The position numbers and the translations under genes were made by a program. A stretch of DNA of 64,000 nucleotides from Proteus penneri. Lineage in GTDB: Bacteria > Pseudomonadota > Gammaproteobacteria > Enterobacterales > Enterobacteriaceae. The stretch is taken from NCBI RefSeq assembly GCF_003144535.1, contig NZ_PHFJ01000008.1, forward strand, positions 62,001-126,000, read 5' to 3'. Numbering within the stretch: position 1 is the stretch's first letter; every line of letters starts with the position of its first letter. The notes beneath the pieces are model-generated. The model saw only the letters and a list, made by a program, of their open reading frames with translations. It searched no databases and had not been told where the DNA came from. Shown piece by piece: positions 9,287-19,451 of the stretch.

Positions 9287-11413
9287 TTGTACCTGTTTGA
9301 AAGCCTGAATCAAATCGTTCAAAAATACTTGCCATCGGAGCAAGTTGAACAACTTAAAAAAGCCTTTATCGTCGCCCGAAATGCCCACGAGGGGCAAACT
9401 CGTTCAAGTGGTGAGCCTTATATTACTCACCCTGTTGCGGTTGCGTGTATTCTTGCAGATATGCGATTAGACCACCAAACGCTAATGGCGGCGCTATTGC
9501 ATGATGTTATCGAAGATACTCCTGCAACCTTCCAAGATATCGAAAACCTATTTGGTAGTACGGTGGCCGATCTTGTTGAAGGCGTGTCTAAACTTGATAA
9601 ATTGAAGTTTAGAGACAAAAAAGAGGCTCAGGCTGAAAACTTCCGTAAGATGATTATGGCGATGGTAAAAGATATCCGCGTCATTTTGATCAAACTGGCA
9701 GACCGAACTCACAATATGCGCACTCTGGGATCATTACGCCCAGACAAACGTCGCCGTATTGCTCGCGAAACACTCGAAATTTACAGTCCTCTTGCACACC
9801 GTTTAGGTATACACCATATCAAAACAGAGCTTGAAGAGCTGGGTTTCGAGGCGCTACATCCTAATCGTTACCGTGTAATCAAAGAAGTCGTTAAAGCTGC
9901 TCGAGGCAATCGTAAAGAGATGATTAATAAAATCCTCTCTGAAATTGAAGGTCGCCTAACGGAAGCGCATATCGAATGCAAAGTTAACGGTCGCGAAAAA
10001 CACCTTTACTCTATCTATCGAAAAATGTTGTTAAAAGAGCAACGTTTTCACTCGATCATGGATATTTACGCCTTTCGCGTTATTGTGAAGGAAGTCGATA
10101 CCTGTTATCGGGTTTTAGGGCAAATGCACAGTCTTTATAAACCACGTCCCGGTCGAGTTAAAGACTATATTGCCATCCCCAAAGCCAATGGCTACCAATC
10201 TCTTCATACCTCACTAATTGGCCCTCATGGAGTACCCGTTGAAGTGCAAATTCGTACGGAAGATATGGATCAAATGGCTGAAATGGGGGTTGCTGCGCAT
10301 TGGGCTTATAAAGAGCAAGGTGAACAACCGGGCACAACCGCACAAGTAAGAGCTCAACGCTGGATGCAAAGTCTACTTGAATTGCAACAAAGCGCGGGTA
10401 GCTCATTTGAATTTATCGAAAACGTAAAATCCGATCTTTTTCCTGATGAAATCTACGTTTTCACGCCAGAAGGTCGCATTGTTGAATTACCAACGGGTGC
10501 GACTCCTGTCGATTTTGCTTATGCGGTCCACACAGATATCGGCCATGCCTGCGTGGGCGCAAGGGTTGATAGACAACCTTATCCTCTTTCACAATCGCTA
10601 CGCACAGGACAAACGGTTGAAATCATTACTGCTCCAGGCGCAAGACCAAATGCGGCTTGGCTAAACTTTGTCGTCAGTTCAAGAGCACGCTCTAAAATTA
10701 GACAACTGCTGAAAAACCTAAAACGTGAAGACTCTATTAATTTAGGTCGCCGTTTACTCAATCACGCATTAGGTGAGCACAAGCTTGCTGATATTTCAGC
10801 AGAAAATATTGAGCGTGAGTTGAAACGGATGAAACTTCATTCAATCGACGACTTAATGGCTGAAATTGGTTTAGGTAATACCATGAGCGTTGTTGTTGCG
10901 CGTAATTTATTGATTGATAGTCAAAATCAAGATGAAAACGCACAAACCGAAACAACCAATGATGCTCCACCTAAACTCCCAATTAAAGGTGCTGATGGCG
11001 TATTGATCTCCTTCGCTAAATGTTGTCGCCCTATTCCGGGAGATCCTATCGTTGCACATATTAGCCCGGGTAAAGGTTTAGTTATTCACCATGAGTCTTG
11101 TCGTAATATTCGTGGTTACCAAAAAGAGCCTGAAAAATTCATGCCTGTCGAGTGGGACAAAGAGATCAACAGCGATTTCATTACTGAAATTAAAGTCGAT
11201 ATGATTAACCACCAAGGTGCTTTAGCAAACTTAACCGCAGCTATTAATGATGCAAATTCAAGTATTCAAAGTATGAATACAGAAGAGAAAGATGGTCGCG
11301 TGTATTGTGCTTTTATTCGCTTAACAGCAAAAGACCGAATTCAATTAGCCAATATCATGCGTAAACTTCGTATCATGCCAGACGTTCTGCGCGTTAGCCG
11401 TAATAAAAACTAG
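9287..11413 (+). CDS. spoT: Bifunctional (p)ppGpp synthetase/hydrolase SpoT
   Basis: A 708-residue protein (702 in E. coli). Domains in order are the HD hydrolase domain with LLHDVIEDT (His72-Asp73), the synthetase domain near residues 200-350, the TGS domain starting near DEIYVFTPEGRIVELP (about 390), a conserved Cys-rich segment (FAKCCRPIPGD, about 580), and the ACT domain at the C-terminus. It controls the alarmone pool during fatty acid, carbon and phosphate starvation. The start is TTG, as in E. coli, preceded by AGGGGTAGG; the next ATG would delete the N-terminal hydrolase region. It lies 28 bases after rpoZ and 2 bases before trmH. Confidence 0.98.
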   Translation: MYLFESLNQIVQKYLPSEQVEQLKKAFIVARNAHEGQTRSSGEPYITHPVAVACILADMRLDHQTLMAALLHDVIEDTPATFQDIENLFGSTVADLVEGVSKLDKLKFRDKKEAQAENFRKMIMAMVKDIRVILIKLADRTHNMRTLGSLRPDKRRRIARETLEIYSPLAHRLGIHHIKTELEELGFEALHPNRYRVIKEVVKAARGNRKEMINKILSEIEGRLTEAHIECKVNGREKHLYSIYRKMLLKEQRFHSIMDIYAFRVIVKEVDTCYRVLGQMHSLYKPRPGRVKDYIAIPKANGYQSLHTSLIGPHGVPVEVQIRTEDMDQMAEMGVAAHWAYKEQGEQPGTTAQVRAQRWMQSLLELQQSAGSSFEFIENVKSDLFPDEIYVFTPEGRIVELPTGATPVDFAYAVHTDIGHACVGARVDRQPYPLSQSLRTGQTVEIITAPGARPNAAWLNFVVSSRARSKIRQLLKNLKREDSINLGRRLLNHALGEHKLADISAENIERELKRMKLHSIDDLMAEIGLGNTMSVVVARNLLIDSQNQDENAQTETTNDAPPKLPIKGADGVLISFAKCCRPIPGDPIVAHISPGKGLVIHHESCRNIRGYQKEPEKFMPVEWDKEINSDFITEIKVDMINHQGALANLTAAINDANSSIQSMNTEEKDGRVYCAFIRLTAKDRIQLANIMRKLRIMPDVLRVSRNKN

Positions 11414-11415
11414 TC

Positions 11416-12138
11416 ATGAATTCAATTCGATATGCCCGCATCTGTCAAATGATGGCGATGCGGCAACCTGACCTGACGATTTGCCTTGAAGAAGTGCATA
11501 AATCCCATAATGTGGCTGCTGTTATAAGGACAGCTGATGCCGTGGGTATTCCTAAAATTCATGCTATTTGGCCTGAAGAAAAAATGCGAATGCTCGTATC
11601 ACCAGCAGCCGGAAGCAACAGTTGGGTTAATGTAGAAACACACCCCACAATCACTGATGCCGTAGGTGCCTTTCGTACTCAAGGTATGCAAGTTCTTGCG
11701 ACACATCTCTCAGATAAAGCCGTCGATTTTCGTGAGATTGATTACACTCGCCCAACTTGTATTATTATGGGACAGGAAAAAACCGGTATCTCACAAGATG
11801 CGATAGCGCTTGCCGATCAAGATATCATTGTTCCTATGATGGGGATGGTGCAATCACTGAATGTTTCAGTTGCCAGTGCTTTAATTTTATATGAAGCACA
11901 ACGCCAACGTCAGGCTGCGGGTATGTATAATCGAACAGAGAGCACCTTAACAGAAGAAGAACAACAAATTCTGCTATTTGAAGGTGGATACCCAGTATTG
12001 GCAGAAGTTTCTCGTCGAAAAGGCCTGCCTCGCCCATACATTAATGATCGTGGTGAAATTGAAGCACCTGAGTCATGGTGGGCAGAAATGCAAATGACAC
12101 AAAAGCAACTTAGGAAATTAAAAAAGACGGAGTATTGA
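11416..12138 (+). CDS. trmH: tRNA (guanosine(18)-2'-O)-methyltransferase TrmH
   Basis: A 240-residue SPOUT-class methyltransferase, about 11 residues longer than E. coli TrmH at the C-terminus (lysine-rich tail). It methylates the 2'-OH of G18 in the D-loop of tRNAs. SPOUT motifs are visible: NVAAVIRTADAVG near residue 32, IIMGQEKTGIS near 115, and MVQSLNVSVASALILYE near 145, the trefoil-knot SAM site. It is translationally coupled to spoT with only 2 bases between stop and ATG, and 4 bases before recG. Confidence 0.97.
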   Translation: MNSIRYARICQMMAMRQPDLTICLEEVHKSHNVAAVIRTADAVGIPKIHAIWPEEKMRMLVSPAAGSNSWVNVETHPTITDAVGAFRTQGMQVLATHLSDKAVDFREIDYTRPTCIIMGQEKTGISQDAIALADQDIIVPMMGMVQSLNVSVASALILYEAQRQRQAAGMYNRTESTLTEEEQQILLFEGGYPVLAEVSRRKGLPRPYINDRGEIEAPESWWAEMQMTQKQLRKLKKTEY

Positions 12139-12142
12139 TCCC

Positions 12143-14230
12143 ATGAAAGGAAAACTGCTTGATGCAATCCCCTTAACCACTCTTCACGGCGTAGGTGCAA
12201 GTCAGGCAGACAAGCTGGCAAAAATAGGGCTTGTGACTATTGAGGATTTGTTACTCCACCTTCCTTTGCGTTATGAAGATCAAACGCACCTCTATGCTAT
12301 TAGCGATCTTCTTCCCGGTATCCCTGCCACTGTTTCAGGTGAAGTATTAAGAACTGAAGTCAGTTTTGGTCGACGAAAAATGATGACCTGCCAAATTTCT
12401 GATGGCTCAGGTATTTTAACGCTTCGCTTTTTTAACTTTACAGTTGCAATGAAAAATAACCTTGCTCAAGGTAAACAAGTCATCGCCTATGGTGAAGTAA
12501 AGCGAGGAAGTCGTGGCCCTGAAATTATCCACCCTGAATATAAAATCAAAGTGGCAGGTGCTGAGGTTAAACTACAAGAAACACTCACCCCGATTTATTC
12601 AACAACCGAAGGCTTACGCCAAACATCATTGCGAAAACTGATAGAGCAAGCGTTAGAATTACTTGATACCTGTGCTATTAATGAATTATTGCCCGATCAA
12701 TTTATTCATGGTTTACCTCCATTAGCCACCGCATTACGTACACTGCATAATCCTCCCCCTGATATCGCTTTTGCACAGCTTGAAAAAGGACAGCACCCTG
12801 CTCAAAAAAGACTCATTATTGAAGAGTTACTCGCCCACAATCTAGGTATGCTCAATGCCAGAGCTGGTGCGCAATCTTATCGTGCAGAACCGCTGTTTAT
12901 GCCAAGCACTTCCACATTACGCCAGCAATTTCTCGCAATGCTACCTTTTACCCCGACAAATGCTCAACAACGTGTCGTCAATGAGATAGAAACAGATTTA
13001 GAAAAAAACTATCCGATGATGCGATTAATCCAAGGAGATGTAGGTTCAGGTAAAACGCTAGTTGCAGCATTAAGTGCATTACGTGCTATTGCAAATGGTA
13101 AGCAAGTGGCGTTAATGGCTCCAACAGAATTATTAGCAGAACAACATGCATTGACGTTTAGAAAATGGTTTGAGCCTTTTGGTATCCAAGTGGGTTGGTT
13201 GGCTGGAAAGCAGAAAGGGAAAGCTCGCGAGGCACAGCAAAACGCCATTGCGAATGGTGAAGTATCGATCATTATTGGAACGCACGCTATTTTCCAAGAA
13301 CAAGTTAAATTCCACTCTCTAGCCTTAGTGATTATTGATGAACAACACCGATTTGGTGTACATCAACGCCTCGCATTATGGAAAAAGGGCGAAGAGCAAG
13401 GCTTTCATCCCCATCAATTGGTGATGACAGCAACGCCGATCCCTCGCACATTAGCCATGACAGCCTACGCTGATATGGACACCTCTATCATCGACGAATT
13501 ACCACCGGGACGCACACCTGTTACCACTGTCGCTATCCCTGATACTCGCCGTAATGACATTATTGAACGCATTAGGTTGGCTTGCACAGAAGAAAAGCGA
13601 CAAGCCTATTGGGTATGTACCTTAATTGAAGATTCTGATGTTCTTGAAGCGCAAGCAGCCCAAGTTATCTATGATGAGCTTACAATTGCACTCCCTGAAA
13701 TCAAAGTAGGGTTGGTACATGGGCGAATGAAGCCCGCAGAAAAACAGGCCGTAATGACCGCATTTAAAGAAAATGAACTCCAACTTTTAGTTGCAACAAC
13801 AGTGATTGAAGTTGGCGTTGATGTGCCTAATGCCAGTTTGATGATTATTGATAATCCAGAACGGCTAGGCCTTGCACAGTTACACCAACTACGTGGACGT
13901 GTAGGTCGAGGCGCAATCGCCTCTCATTGTGTCTTGTTATATAAAACACCACTCACTCAAACGGCACGTTTGCGATTGCAGGTATTAAGGGATAGCAATG
14001 ATGGCTTTGTCATTGCACAAAAAGATCTAGAGATCCGTGGCCCCGGTGAGCTTTTAGGTACCAAGCAAACGGGTAATGCACAATTTAAAGTCGCTGATTT
14101 ATTGCGCGACCAAGGACTTGTTCCTGAAGTTCAGCGTATCGCTCGTTACCTGCATCAACACTATCCTAAACATTCTCAAGCCTTAATCGAACGCTGGCTA
14201 CCTGCTAAAACACAATACAGCCAAGCTTAA
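12143..14230 (+). CDS. recG: ATP-dependent DNA helicase RecG
   Basis: A 695-residue SF2 helicase (693 in E. coli) that remodels stalled forks and Holliday junctions. The N-terminal wedge/OB domain spans roughly residues 1-200, the Walker A GDVGSGKT lies near 298-305, the DEQH box (VIIDEQHRFG) near 398, motif III-like TATPIPRTLA follows, and the C-terminal QLRGRVGRG segment is motif VI. The ATG is 4 bases after trmH with GGAGTATTGATCCC upstream. It is the last gene of the operon and faces gltS. Confidence 0.98.
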   Translation: MKGKLLDAIPLTTLHGVGASQADKLAKIGLVTIEDLLLHLPLRYEDQTHLYAISDLLPGIPATVSGEVLRTEVSFGRRKMMTCQISDGSGILTLRFFNFTVAMKNNLAQGKQVIAYGEVKRGSRGPEIIHPEYKIKVAGAEVKLQETLTPIYSTTEGLRQTSLRKLIEQALELLDTCAINELLPDQFIHGLPPLATALRTLHNPPPDIAFAQLEKGQHPAQKRLIIEELLAHNLGMLNARAGAQSYRAEPLFMPSTSTLRQQFLAMLPFTPTNAQQRVVNEIETDLEKNYPMMRLIQGDVGSGKTLVAALSALRAIANGKQVALMAPTELLAEQHALTFRKWFEPFGIQVGWLAGKQKGKAREAQQNAIANGEVSIIIGTHAIFQEQVKFHSLALVIIDEQHRFGVHQRLALWKKGEEQGFHPHQLVMTATPIPRTLAMTAYADMDTSIIDELPPGRTPVTTVAIPDTRRNDIIERIRLACTEEKRQAYWVCTLIEDSDVLEAQAAQVIYDELTIALPEIKVGLVHGRMKPAEKQAVMTAFKENELQLLVATTVIEVGVDVPNASLMIIDNPERLGLAQLHQLRGRVGRGAIASHCVLLYKTPLTQTARLRLQVLRDSNDGFVIAQKDLEIRGPGELLGTKQTGNAQFKVADLLRDQGLVPEVQRIARYLHQHYPKHSQALIERWLPAKTQYSQA

Positions 14231-14315
14231 AGTTTCTCTTTTACATGGCTTAGCGTGCGTTTAAACTCGCTTTAGGTCGATCTTGAAATATATTAGTAAG
14301 TTACATATCACATAG

Positions 14316-14351
14316 AAAAACACCTCAATGCCGATATCCAACATTGAGGTG
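14316..14351 (-). terminator. Terminator of gltS (possibly bidirectional)
   Basis: The perfect 10-bp stem CACCTCAATG / CATTGAGGTG has an 11-base loop. Read on the minus strand it is followed by five T residues, fitting the end of gltS; on the + strand it is followed by CTCTTT and may also stop recG transcripts. Confidence 0.82.
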
Positions 14352-14394
14352 CTCTTTAACGTTTTTGAAGCTATTTTAATTTATAGCAACCAAA

Positions 14395-15612
14395 CTATCC
14401 TGCAACTATAGGCGTAAAGAATGGCAATAGTAGATACAGTTTGATCACTATCGCATTCACAATATCAATAAAGAATGCCCCTACCATTGGTACGACTAAG
14501 AACGCAAGATGAGAAGGGCCAAAACGATCTGTAACAGCTTGCATATTCGCAATCGCCGTTGGTGTTGCTCCTAAACCAAAACCACAGTGACCCGCTGCTA
14601 AAATCGCCGCATCGTAGTTTTTACCCATGACACGGAAAGTAACAAAAATTGCATAAAGTGCCATTACACCTGCTTGAACACCAAGGATAACCAGCATTGG
14701 GATCGCCAGTGAAGCCAGTTCCCATAATTTCAGGCTCATTAATGCCATTGCTAAGAATAACGATAAACTCACGTTACCTAAAACTGACACCGCTCTATCA
14801 AAAACACGGTAGAACCCAAGCATTGAAAGGCTATTACTTAAAATAACACCAATAAACAGAACACACACAAAGGTTGGTAGTGAGAATGCCGTGCCTTCTA
14901 ACAATTGAGAAAGGAACGTACCGGCCATTAAACAGATAGAGATCATCGCAATGGTTTCTAACAATACCATTGAAGTAATCATTCTACCTGTAGTGGGTTT
15001 CTCAAAGGCCGTTGGCATTTCATGATCATCAGCACCAATTCCTGGTGTTGGAATATTTTTGATTAAGTAACGCGCAACTGGGCCACCAATCAATCCACCT
15101 AAGACCAAACCAAAGGTTGCACACGCCATTGCGACTTCAGACGCACTCATGAAGCCATAACTTTCAACGAACGTTTTACCCCAAGCAGCCCCTGTACCAT
15201 GACCACCCGATAATGTAATAGAACCAGCCAATAATCCCATAAGAGGATCAAGGCCTAACATTTTCGCCAATGCAATACCGACAGTGTTTTGCACTAATAA
15301 CAACCCAACAACAACGAAAACGAAAATAAAAAGCGCTTTTCCTCCCGCTTTTAAGCTTGCAAGGTTCGCGTTTAAACCAATTGTTGCAAAGAAGGCTAGC
15401 ATTAATGGATCTTTAAGTGAGAGATCAAAACTGACTTCCCAATCCATAAAAGATTTAGATGCTAATAGAAGAACTGCAACAAGTAGCCCACCTGCAACAG
15501 GTTCTGGGATCGTATACCGTTCTAAAAAAGGAACAGATTTCACTAACTTACGTCCGATCAAGAGAACCAAAGTGGCCGCAACCAGCGTGCCATAAACATC
15601 AAGATGATACAT
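14395..15612 (-). CDS. gltS: Sodium/glutamate symporter GltS
   Basis: A 405-residue inner-membrane protein (401 in E. coli) importing glutamate with Na+. There are about ten membrane segments in two inverted halves. Re-entrant-loop signatures of the ESS family are visible: SGGHGTGAAWG near residue 138 and GHCGFGLGATPTAIANM near 345. The ribosome site GGGGTAC precedes the ATG. It is flanked by recG (convergent) and xanP (divergent), the order seen in E. coli. Confidence 0.97.
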   Translation of the reverse strand: MYHLDVYGTLVAATLVLLIGRKLVKSVPFLERYTIPEPVAGGLLVAVLLLASKSFMDWEVSFDLSLKDPLMLAFFATIGLNANLASLKAGGKALFIFVFVVVGLLLVQNTVGIALAKMLGLDPLMGLLAGSITLSGGHGTGAAWGKTFVESYGFMSASEVAMACATFGLVLGGLIGGPVARYLIKNIPTPGIGADDHEMPTAFEKPTTGRMITSMVLLETIAMISICLMAGTFLSQLLEGTAFSLPTFVCVLFIGVILSNSLSMLGFYRVFDRAVSVLGNVSLSLFLAMALMSLKLWELASLAIPMLVILGVQAGVMALYAIFVTFRVMGKNYDAAILAAGHCGFGLGATPTAIANMQAVTDRFGPSHLAFLVVPMVGAFFIDIVNAIVIKLYLLLPFFTPIVAG

Positions 15613-15785
15613 TTATGTACCCCGTCTTATTTGTTAATTTTATATAAAAATACTACGACGCTAAGTTCATCCATAAACAACGCCAAAAGCAGGTATCCCC
15701 GATTAGAAAAAAAAACGCAGACAAACACAAGTTAAAACATATAAAAATGTGAGCGCCTCTTATGCATTTTAATAACATCATTTTC

Positions 15786-15801
15786 ACGCAAACGATTGCT
15801 T
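15786..15801 (+). promoter_or_regulatory. PurR-type operator upstream of xanP
   Basis: ACGCAAACGATTGCTT differs from the PurR consensus ACGCAAACGTTTNCNT at one position. It lies about 53 bases before the xanP start, where it could block the promoter. Purine permease genes are established PurR regulon members in enterobacteria; binding here is inferred from the match. Confidence 0.75.
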
Positions 15802-15853
15802 TTGTGGCGCAGATCATTAAAATACTGTTTTTGTCGAATAAGAAATTCACACC

Positions 15854-17245
15854 ATGGTTACTTCAGAAAAACAAAATTTGCCTAAAAATAGTGATGTTTC
15901 AATTAAAAAAAATAGCGAACTTCTTTTTGCTTTAGAAGAGAAACCGCCATTACCACAAACACTTTTTGCTGCTTGCCAACATCTTTTAGCTATGTTTGTC
16001 GCGGTTATCACGCCTGCGATCCTTATTTGCCAAGCATTAGGATTACCTGCACACGATACTCAACGCATTATTAGCATGTCTTTATTTGCATCAGGTATTG
16101 CCTCTCTTATTCAAATTCGAGCATGGGGACCGATAGGTTCAGGATTATTATCAATCCAAGGAACAAGCTTTAACTTTGTTGCTCCGCTCATTATGGGAGG
16201 ATTAGCACTTAAAAATGGTGGAGCAGATATTCCTACAATGATGGCGGCCCTTTTTGGGACATTAATGGTCGCCTCATTAACCGAAATCATCCTTTCTCGT
16301 GTACTTCACTTAGCAAGACGTATCATTACACCATTAGTTTCAGGTGTCGTAGTAATGATAATCGGCCTCTCTTTAATTCAAGTTGGATTAACTTCAATTG
16401 GTGGTGGTTATGCTGCTATCGAAAATAATACCTTTGGTTCACCACAAAACCTGTTATTAGCAGGCTCTGTTCTTATCGTTATTATTTTACTTAATCGACA
16501 AAAAAATCCTTACTTACGCGTTGCTTCTTTAGTCATTGCAATGGCTGTGGGCTATGTTCTTGCTTGGGCTTTAGATATGTTGCCCACACCAGTAGAACAT
16601 CAAGAAACACCTTTTATGACTATTCCTGAGCCGTTTTATTATGGGCTGTCATTTGATTGGCACTTGCTTATTCCTTTAATGCTGGTGTTTATGATCACTT
16701 CACTAGAAACCATTGGCGATATCACGGCAACTTCTGATGTTTCAGAACAACCCGTCAGTGGCCCTTTGTATATGAAACGGATCAAAGGAGGCGTATTGGC
16801 TAATGGAATTAACTCTATGGTTTCGGCATTTTTCAATACCTTTCCAAACTCTTGTTTTGGTCAAAATAATGGTGTGATCCAATTAACTGGTGTTGCTAGT
16901 CGCTACGTAGGCTATGTTGTTGCCGCGATGCTCATTATCTTAGGACTATTTCCGTTTGTCGCAGAATTTGTGCAAAGAATTCCTGAACCAGTATTAGGCG
17001 GAGCTACATTAGTCATGTTCGGTACGATAGCTGCGTCTGGTGTACGCATTGTTTCTAAAGAAGCGTTAAATCGCCGAGCCATCATGATCCTTGCGATTTC
17101 ACTTGCGGTAGGGCTGGGCGTTTCACAGCAGCCTCAAATATTACAATTTGCTCCAGATTGGCTAAAAACATTGCTGTCATCAGGTATTGCTGCAGGCGGC
17201 TTAACGGCAATTATTCTTAATCTTATTTTCCCTCAAGAAAAGTAG
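15854..17245 (+). CDS. xanP: Xanthine permease XanP
   Basis: A 463-residue NCS2 (nucleobase-ascorbate transporter) family protein that matches E. coli XanP along its whole length. It imports xanthine by proton symport across the inner membrane. About 14 membrane segments are expected; the family motif [17 protein letters not shown] (near residue 336) and the [20 protein letters not shown] segment near 278 are intact. The start codon has only a poor ribosome site. The PurR-type operator upstream suggests repression when purines are plentiful. Confidence 0.95.
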   Translation: MVTSEKQNLPKNSDVSIKKNSELLFALEEKPPLPQTLFAACQHLLAMFVAVITPAILICQALGLPAHDTQRIISMSLFASGIASLIQIRAWGPIGSGLLSIQGTSFNFVAPLIMGGLALKNGGADIPTMMAALFGTLMVASLTEIILSRVLHLARRIITPLVSGVVVMIIGLSLIQVGLTSIGGGYAAIENNTFGSPQNLLLAGSVLIVIILLNRQKNPYLRVASLVIAMAVGYVLAWALDMLPTPVEHQETPFMTIPEPFYYGLSFDWHLLIPLMLVFMITSLETIGDITATSDVSEQPVSGPLYMKRIKGGVLANGINSMVSAFFNTFPNSCFGQNNGVIQLTGVASRYVGYVVAAMLIILGLFPFVAEFVQRIPEPVLGGATLVMFGTIAASGVRIVSKEALNRRAIMILAISLAVGLGVSQQPQILQFAPDWLKTLLSSGIAAGGLTAIILNLIFPQEK

Positions 17246-17366
17246 TTGCCATAAATTATAACAGTTAAATAATCTTGTTTTATCTAGTGATGAATACTTG
17301 AGCATCGCCTAGTTTTCAGGCATAACTGTATACTGTTTTGATGGAGTATAAAACAGGAGAAGGGCA

Positions 17367-19043
17367 ATGCGCTGGCTGATGAAAAGTATGGTATCTCTGA
17401 TACTTATTGTTATTTTATTTATTATTATAATTTACGCTTTTATTCAGACTCAGTGGGGAGCGCAAAAGACAAGCGAATGGCTAACAGAATACACTGATTA
17501 TGATATTCGCTTCTCAGGTATTGAACATGACCTTATGCAGCCCGAACAAGTTATTGTTTATGATCTCCTCGTTAATCCTAAACAAGATAAAGCCAGAGTA
17601 TCGGCAAAATCAGCACAAATCCGATTTGATTGGCAATTTTTTACCACCCCTTCCCATCTGCAAAAAATTACATTAGAAAATGGCAATATTGAATTTACCA
17701 ATAAGTCTCCATCAATACCGTTAAGTGCTGATATTCTGCAATTTAAAAATATGATTTTAAACAGCACCAATGCGGATTTTTCTTTCGAAGCAAACAAAGT
17801 GACGGGGGGAATTACACCTTGGGCACCTACATCGGAAGATTTTATTGGGGCAGGCCATTTTCAATTTTCTATTGCTGATGGAATGATAAATAATAATAAA
17901 TTCAGTAACTTTATTATTTCTGGTCAATATCAGCCCAATAATATTCAAATAGAAAAACTAGGAACGCGTTTACTTAATGGCTCACTCTCATTAAGTGGTC
18001 AGTATCAAGATAATCAATGGAAGTTTGATGAAGTTTATATGAATGGCTTACGCTGGCAATCTTCGCAAACTTTTAATGAATTAATTCAGTCTCTCTCTGA
18101 GTACCCACGCATTAGCATAAGAGCGCTTAATATTGTTGATTTTACGGCTGAAGGGAAACAGTGGGCAATGAGTGGTTTTGATGGGCAATTTTCTCAATTT
18201 AATTGGGATAACGCTCTTTCATTTACAACCGGCGAGCTCAATACAAATGACCTTGTTTTTCAAGATGAGCATTTCACTGATCTTATCGCAAAACTCAACC
18301 AGCAGAACAATCAACTCAATCTAGATAACCTCAGTTTACGCTATGAAAAAGGCTTAATTAAGCTTGCTGGTCATTGGAATAAAGACAATAAAACCATCAC
18401 GATCCAAGATGCCACACTATCAGGTCTTTTATATACGTTACCTGAAAATTGGCTCAATTTTTTAGCTAAACCGATAGATACCAAGAGTAATATTCAAAAT
18501 ATCACTATCGAACAGTTATCTATCAACCAATCTATTTTGATTAATATCACGCCGGAATTTCCATTTCAATTCACCAACTTAACAGGAAAATTGCAAAATT
18601 TAATGGTTGCAAAAGAAGGTGAATGGGGATTATGGCAAGGTTCAGCCGTATTCAATGCAGATAGTGGAACATTAAATCGCATTGAATTACGTCGCCCTGA
18701 TTTAAAAATTGTCACTCAGCAAGATAACGCTATTATTGAGCAATATTCAGCATTTATTGGTGACGGCATTGTTCGAGGTTCAGCCGGCTTAATCCAATCT
18801 AACCAACAACGCCAATTTTCACTTATTACTAATGGTTTAAATGTACCTTTATCAATACCTTATACATTAGGTTTAAAAACAACCTACTCTGATGAAATAG
18901 GTCAATTTACACTAAAATTGAAAGGTAATTTACGTGCAAGCCCAGTGATATCAACACTCAATGGCACATTGACTGGAAGTAAAGGTGAGCAACAAATACT
19001 CAATTCAGAAATACAAAATGGTGAAATAATTAATCACCTATAA
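17367..19043 (+). CDS. yicH: AsmA-family protein YicH
   Basis: A 558-residue protein with one N-terminal membrane anchor (residues about 7-28, very Ile-rich) followed by a long periplasmic domain of beta-rich repeats. It resembles E. coli YicH (569 residues), a member of the AsmA-like group that includes TamB and YhdP, which are linked to lipid transport and outer-membrane homeostasis. An excellent ribosome site AGGAGAAGG precedes the ATG. It is adjacent to xanP as in E. coli. The family is clear; the specific function is not established. Confidence 0.9.
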   Translation: MRWLMKSMVSLILIVILFIIIIYAFIQTQWGAQKTSEWLTEYTDYDIRFSGIEHDLMQPEQVIVYDLLVNPKQDKARVSAKSAQIRFDWQFFTTPSHLQKITLENGNIEFTNKSPSIPLSADILQFKNMILNSTNADFSFEANKVTGGITPWAPTSEDFIGAGHFQFSIADGMINNNKFSNFIISGQYQPNNIQIEKLGTRLLNGSLSLSGQYQDNQWKFDEVYMNGLRWQSSQTFNELIQSLSEYPRISIRALNIVDFTAEGKQWAMSGFDGQFSQFNWDNALSFTTGELNTNDLVFQDEHFTDLIAKLNQQNNQLNLDNLSLRYEKGLIKLAGHWNKDNKTITIQDATLSGLLYTLPENWLNFLAKPIDTKSNIQNITIEQLSINQSILINITPEFPFQFTNLTGKLQNLMVAKEGEWGLWQGSAVFNADSGTLNRIELRRPDLKIVTQQDNAIIEQYSAFIGDGIVRGSAGLIQSNQQRQFSLITNGLNVPLSIPYTLGLKTTYSDEIGQFTLKLKGNLRASPVISTLNGTLTGSKGEQQILNSEIQNGEIINHL

Positions 19044-19058
19044 TATTGATCTTTCGCA

Positions 19059-19075
19059 GGAGCACGGATTGCTCC
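19059..19075 (+). terminator. Weak hairpin after yicH
   Basis: GGAGCA / TGCTCC with a 5-base loop lies 16 bases after the yicH stop. The following CTTAATAAAA is not a clean T run, so termination is uncertain. Confidence 0.35.
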
Positions 19076-19130
19076 CTTAATAAAAAGCGTTACAATGCGC
19101 TATTGCCCTTTTCTTTATCGTGGAGTTTTC

Positions 19131-19370
19131 ATGTCTGACGAAGATTTTTCCCCTGAAAAAATATCTTTAAACACGTTTCAACAATCTCCTTTAACTGCAC
19201 TTAAAGATAACAGCACACTGCTTGTGTGTGATGACAACAAAACTCCGTTGTTCTATTGCCTTTCTAAAGAAGACTATGACGCCTTAATTGAACGAGTTAT
19301 GGATGCCGAACTTGCCGCGATAGTGCTTGAACGTCGTCAAAATAAATTAGATGAGTTGAATTTAGACTAA
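19131..19370 (+). CDS. Orphan StbD/RelB-type (Phd/YefM-like) antitoxin
   Basis: A 79-residue acidic protein. The core KTPLFYCLSKEDYDALIERVMD followed by AELAAIVLERR resembles the StbD/RelB antitoxin pattern (PVFYC.PAEAYEALLDRLEDxEL..I..ERR). Antitoxins of this group bind DNA with the N-terminal part and wrap the RelE/StbE toxin with the C-terminal part. I chose the ATG at 19131, which has TGGAG upstream, over one 12 codons earlier. The toxin gene that normally overlaps or follows is absent: a bidirectional terminator and rluF on the opposite strand come next. It may be a solitary regulator or a leftover. Confidence 0.65.
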   Translation: MSDEDFSPEKISLNTFQQSPLTALKDNSTLLVCDDNKTPLFYCLSKEDYDALIERVMDAELAAIVLERRQNKLDELNLD

Positions 19371-19396
19371 CTTTATTGATGCCTAAATAGAACAAA

Positions 19397-19424
19397 TAAA
19401 AAACACCCTTTCAGGTGTTTTTTT
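19397..19424. terminator. Bidirectional terminator between the antitoxin gene and rluF
   Basis: AAACACC / GGTGTTT with a 6-base loop is flanked by an A run on the left and a T run on the right, so it can serve both convergent genes. Confidence 0.88.
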
Positions 19425-19451
19425 GTTTTTATCGCATCTACAAAAATGAAA

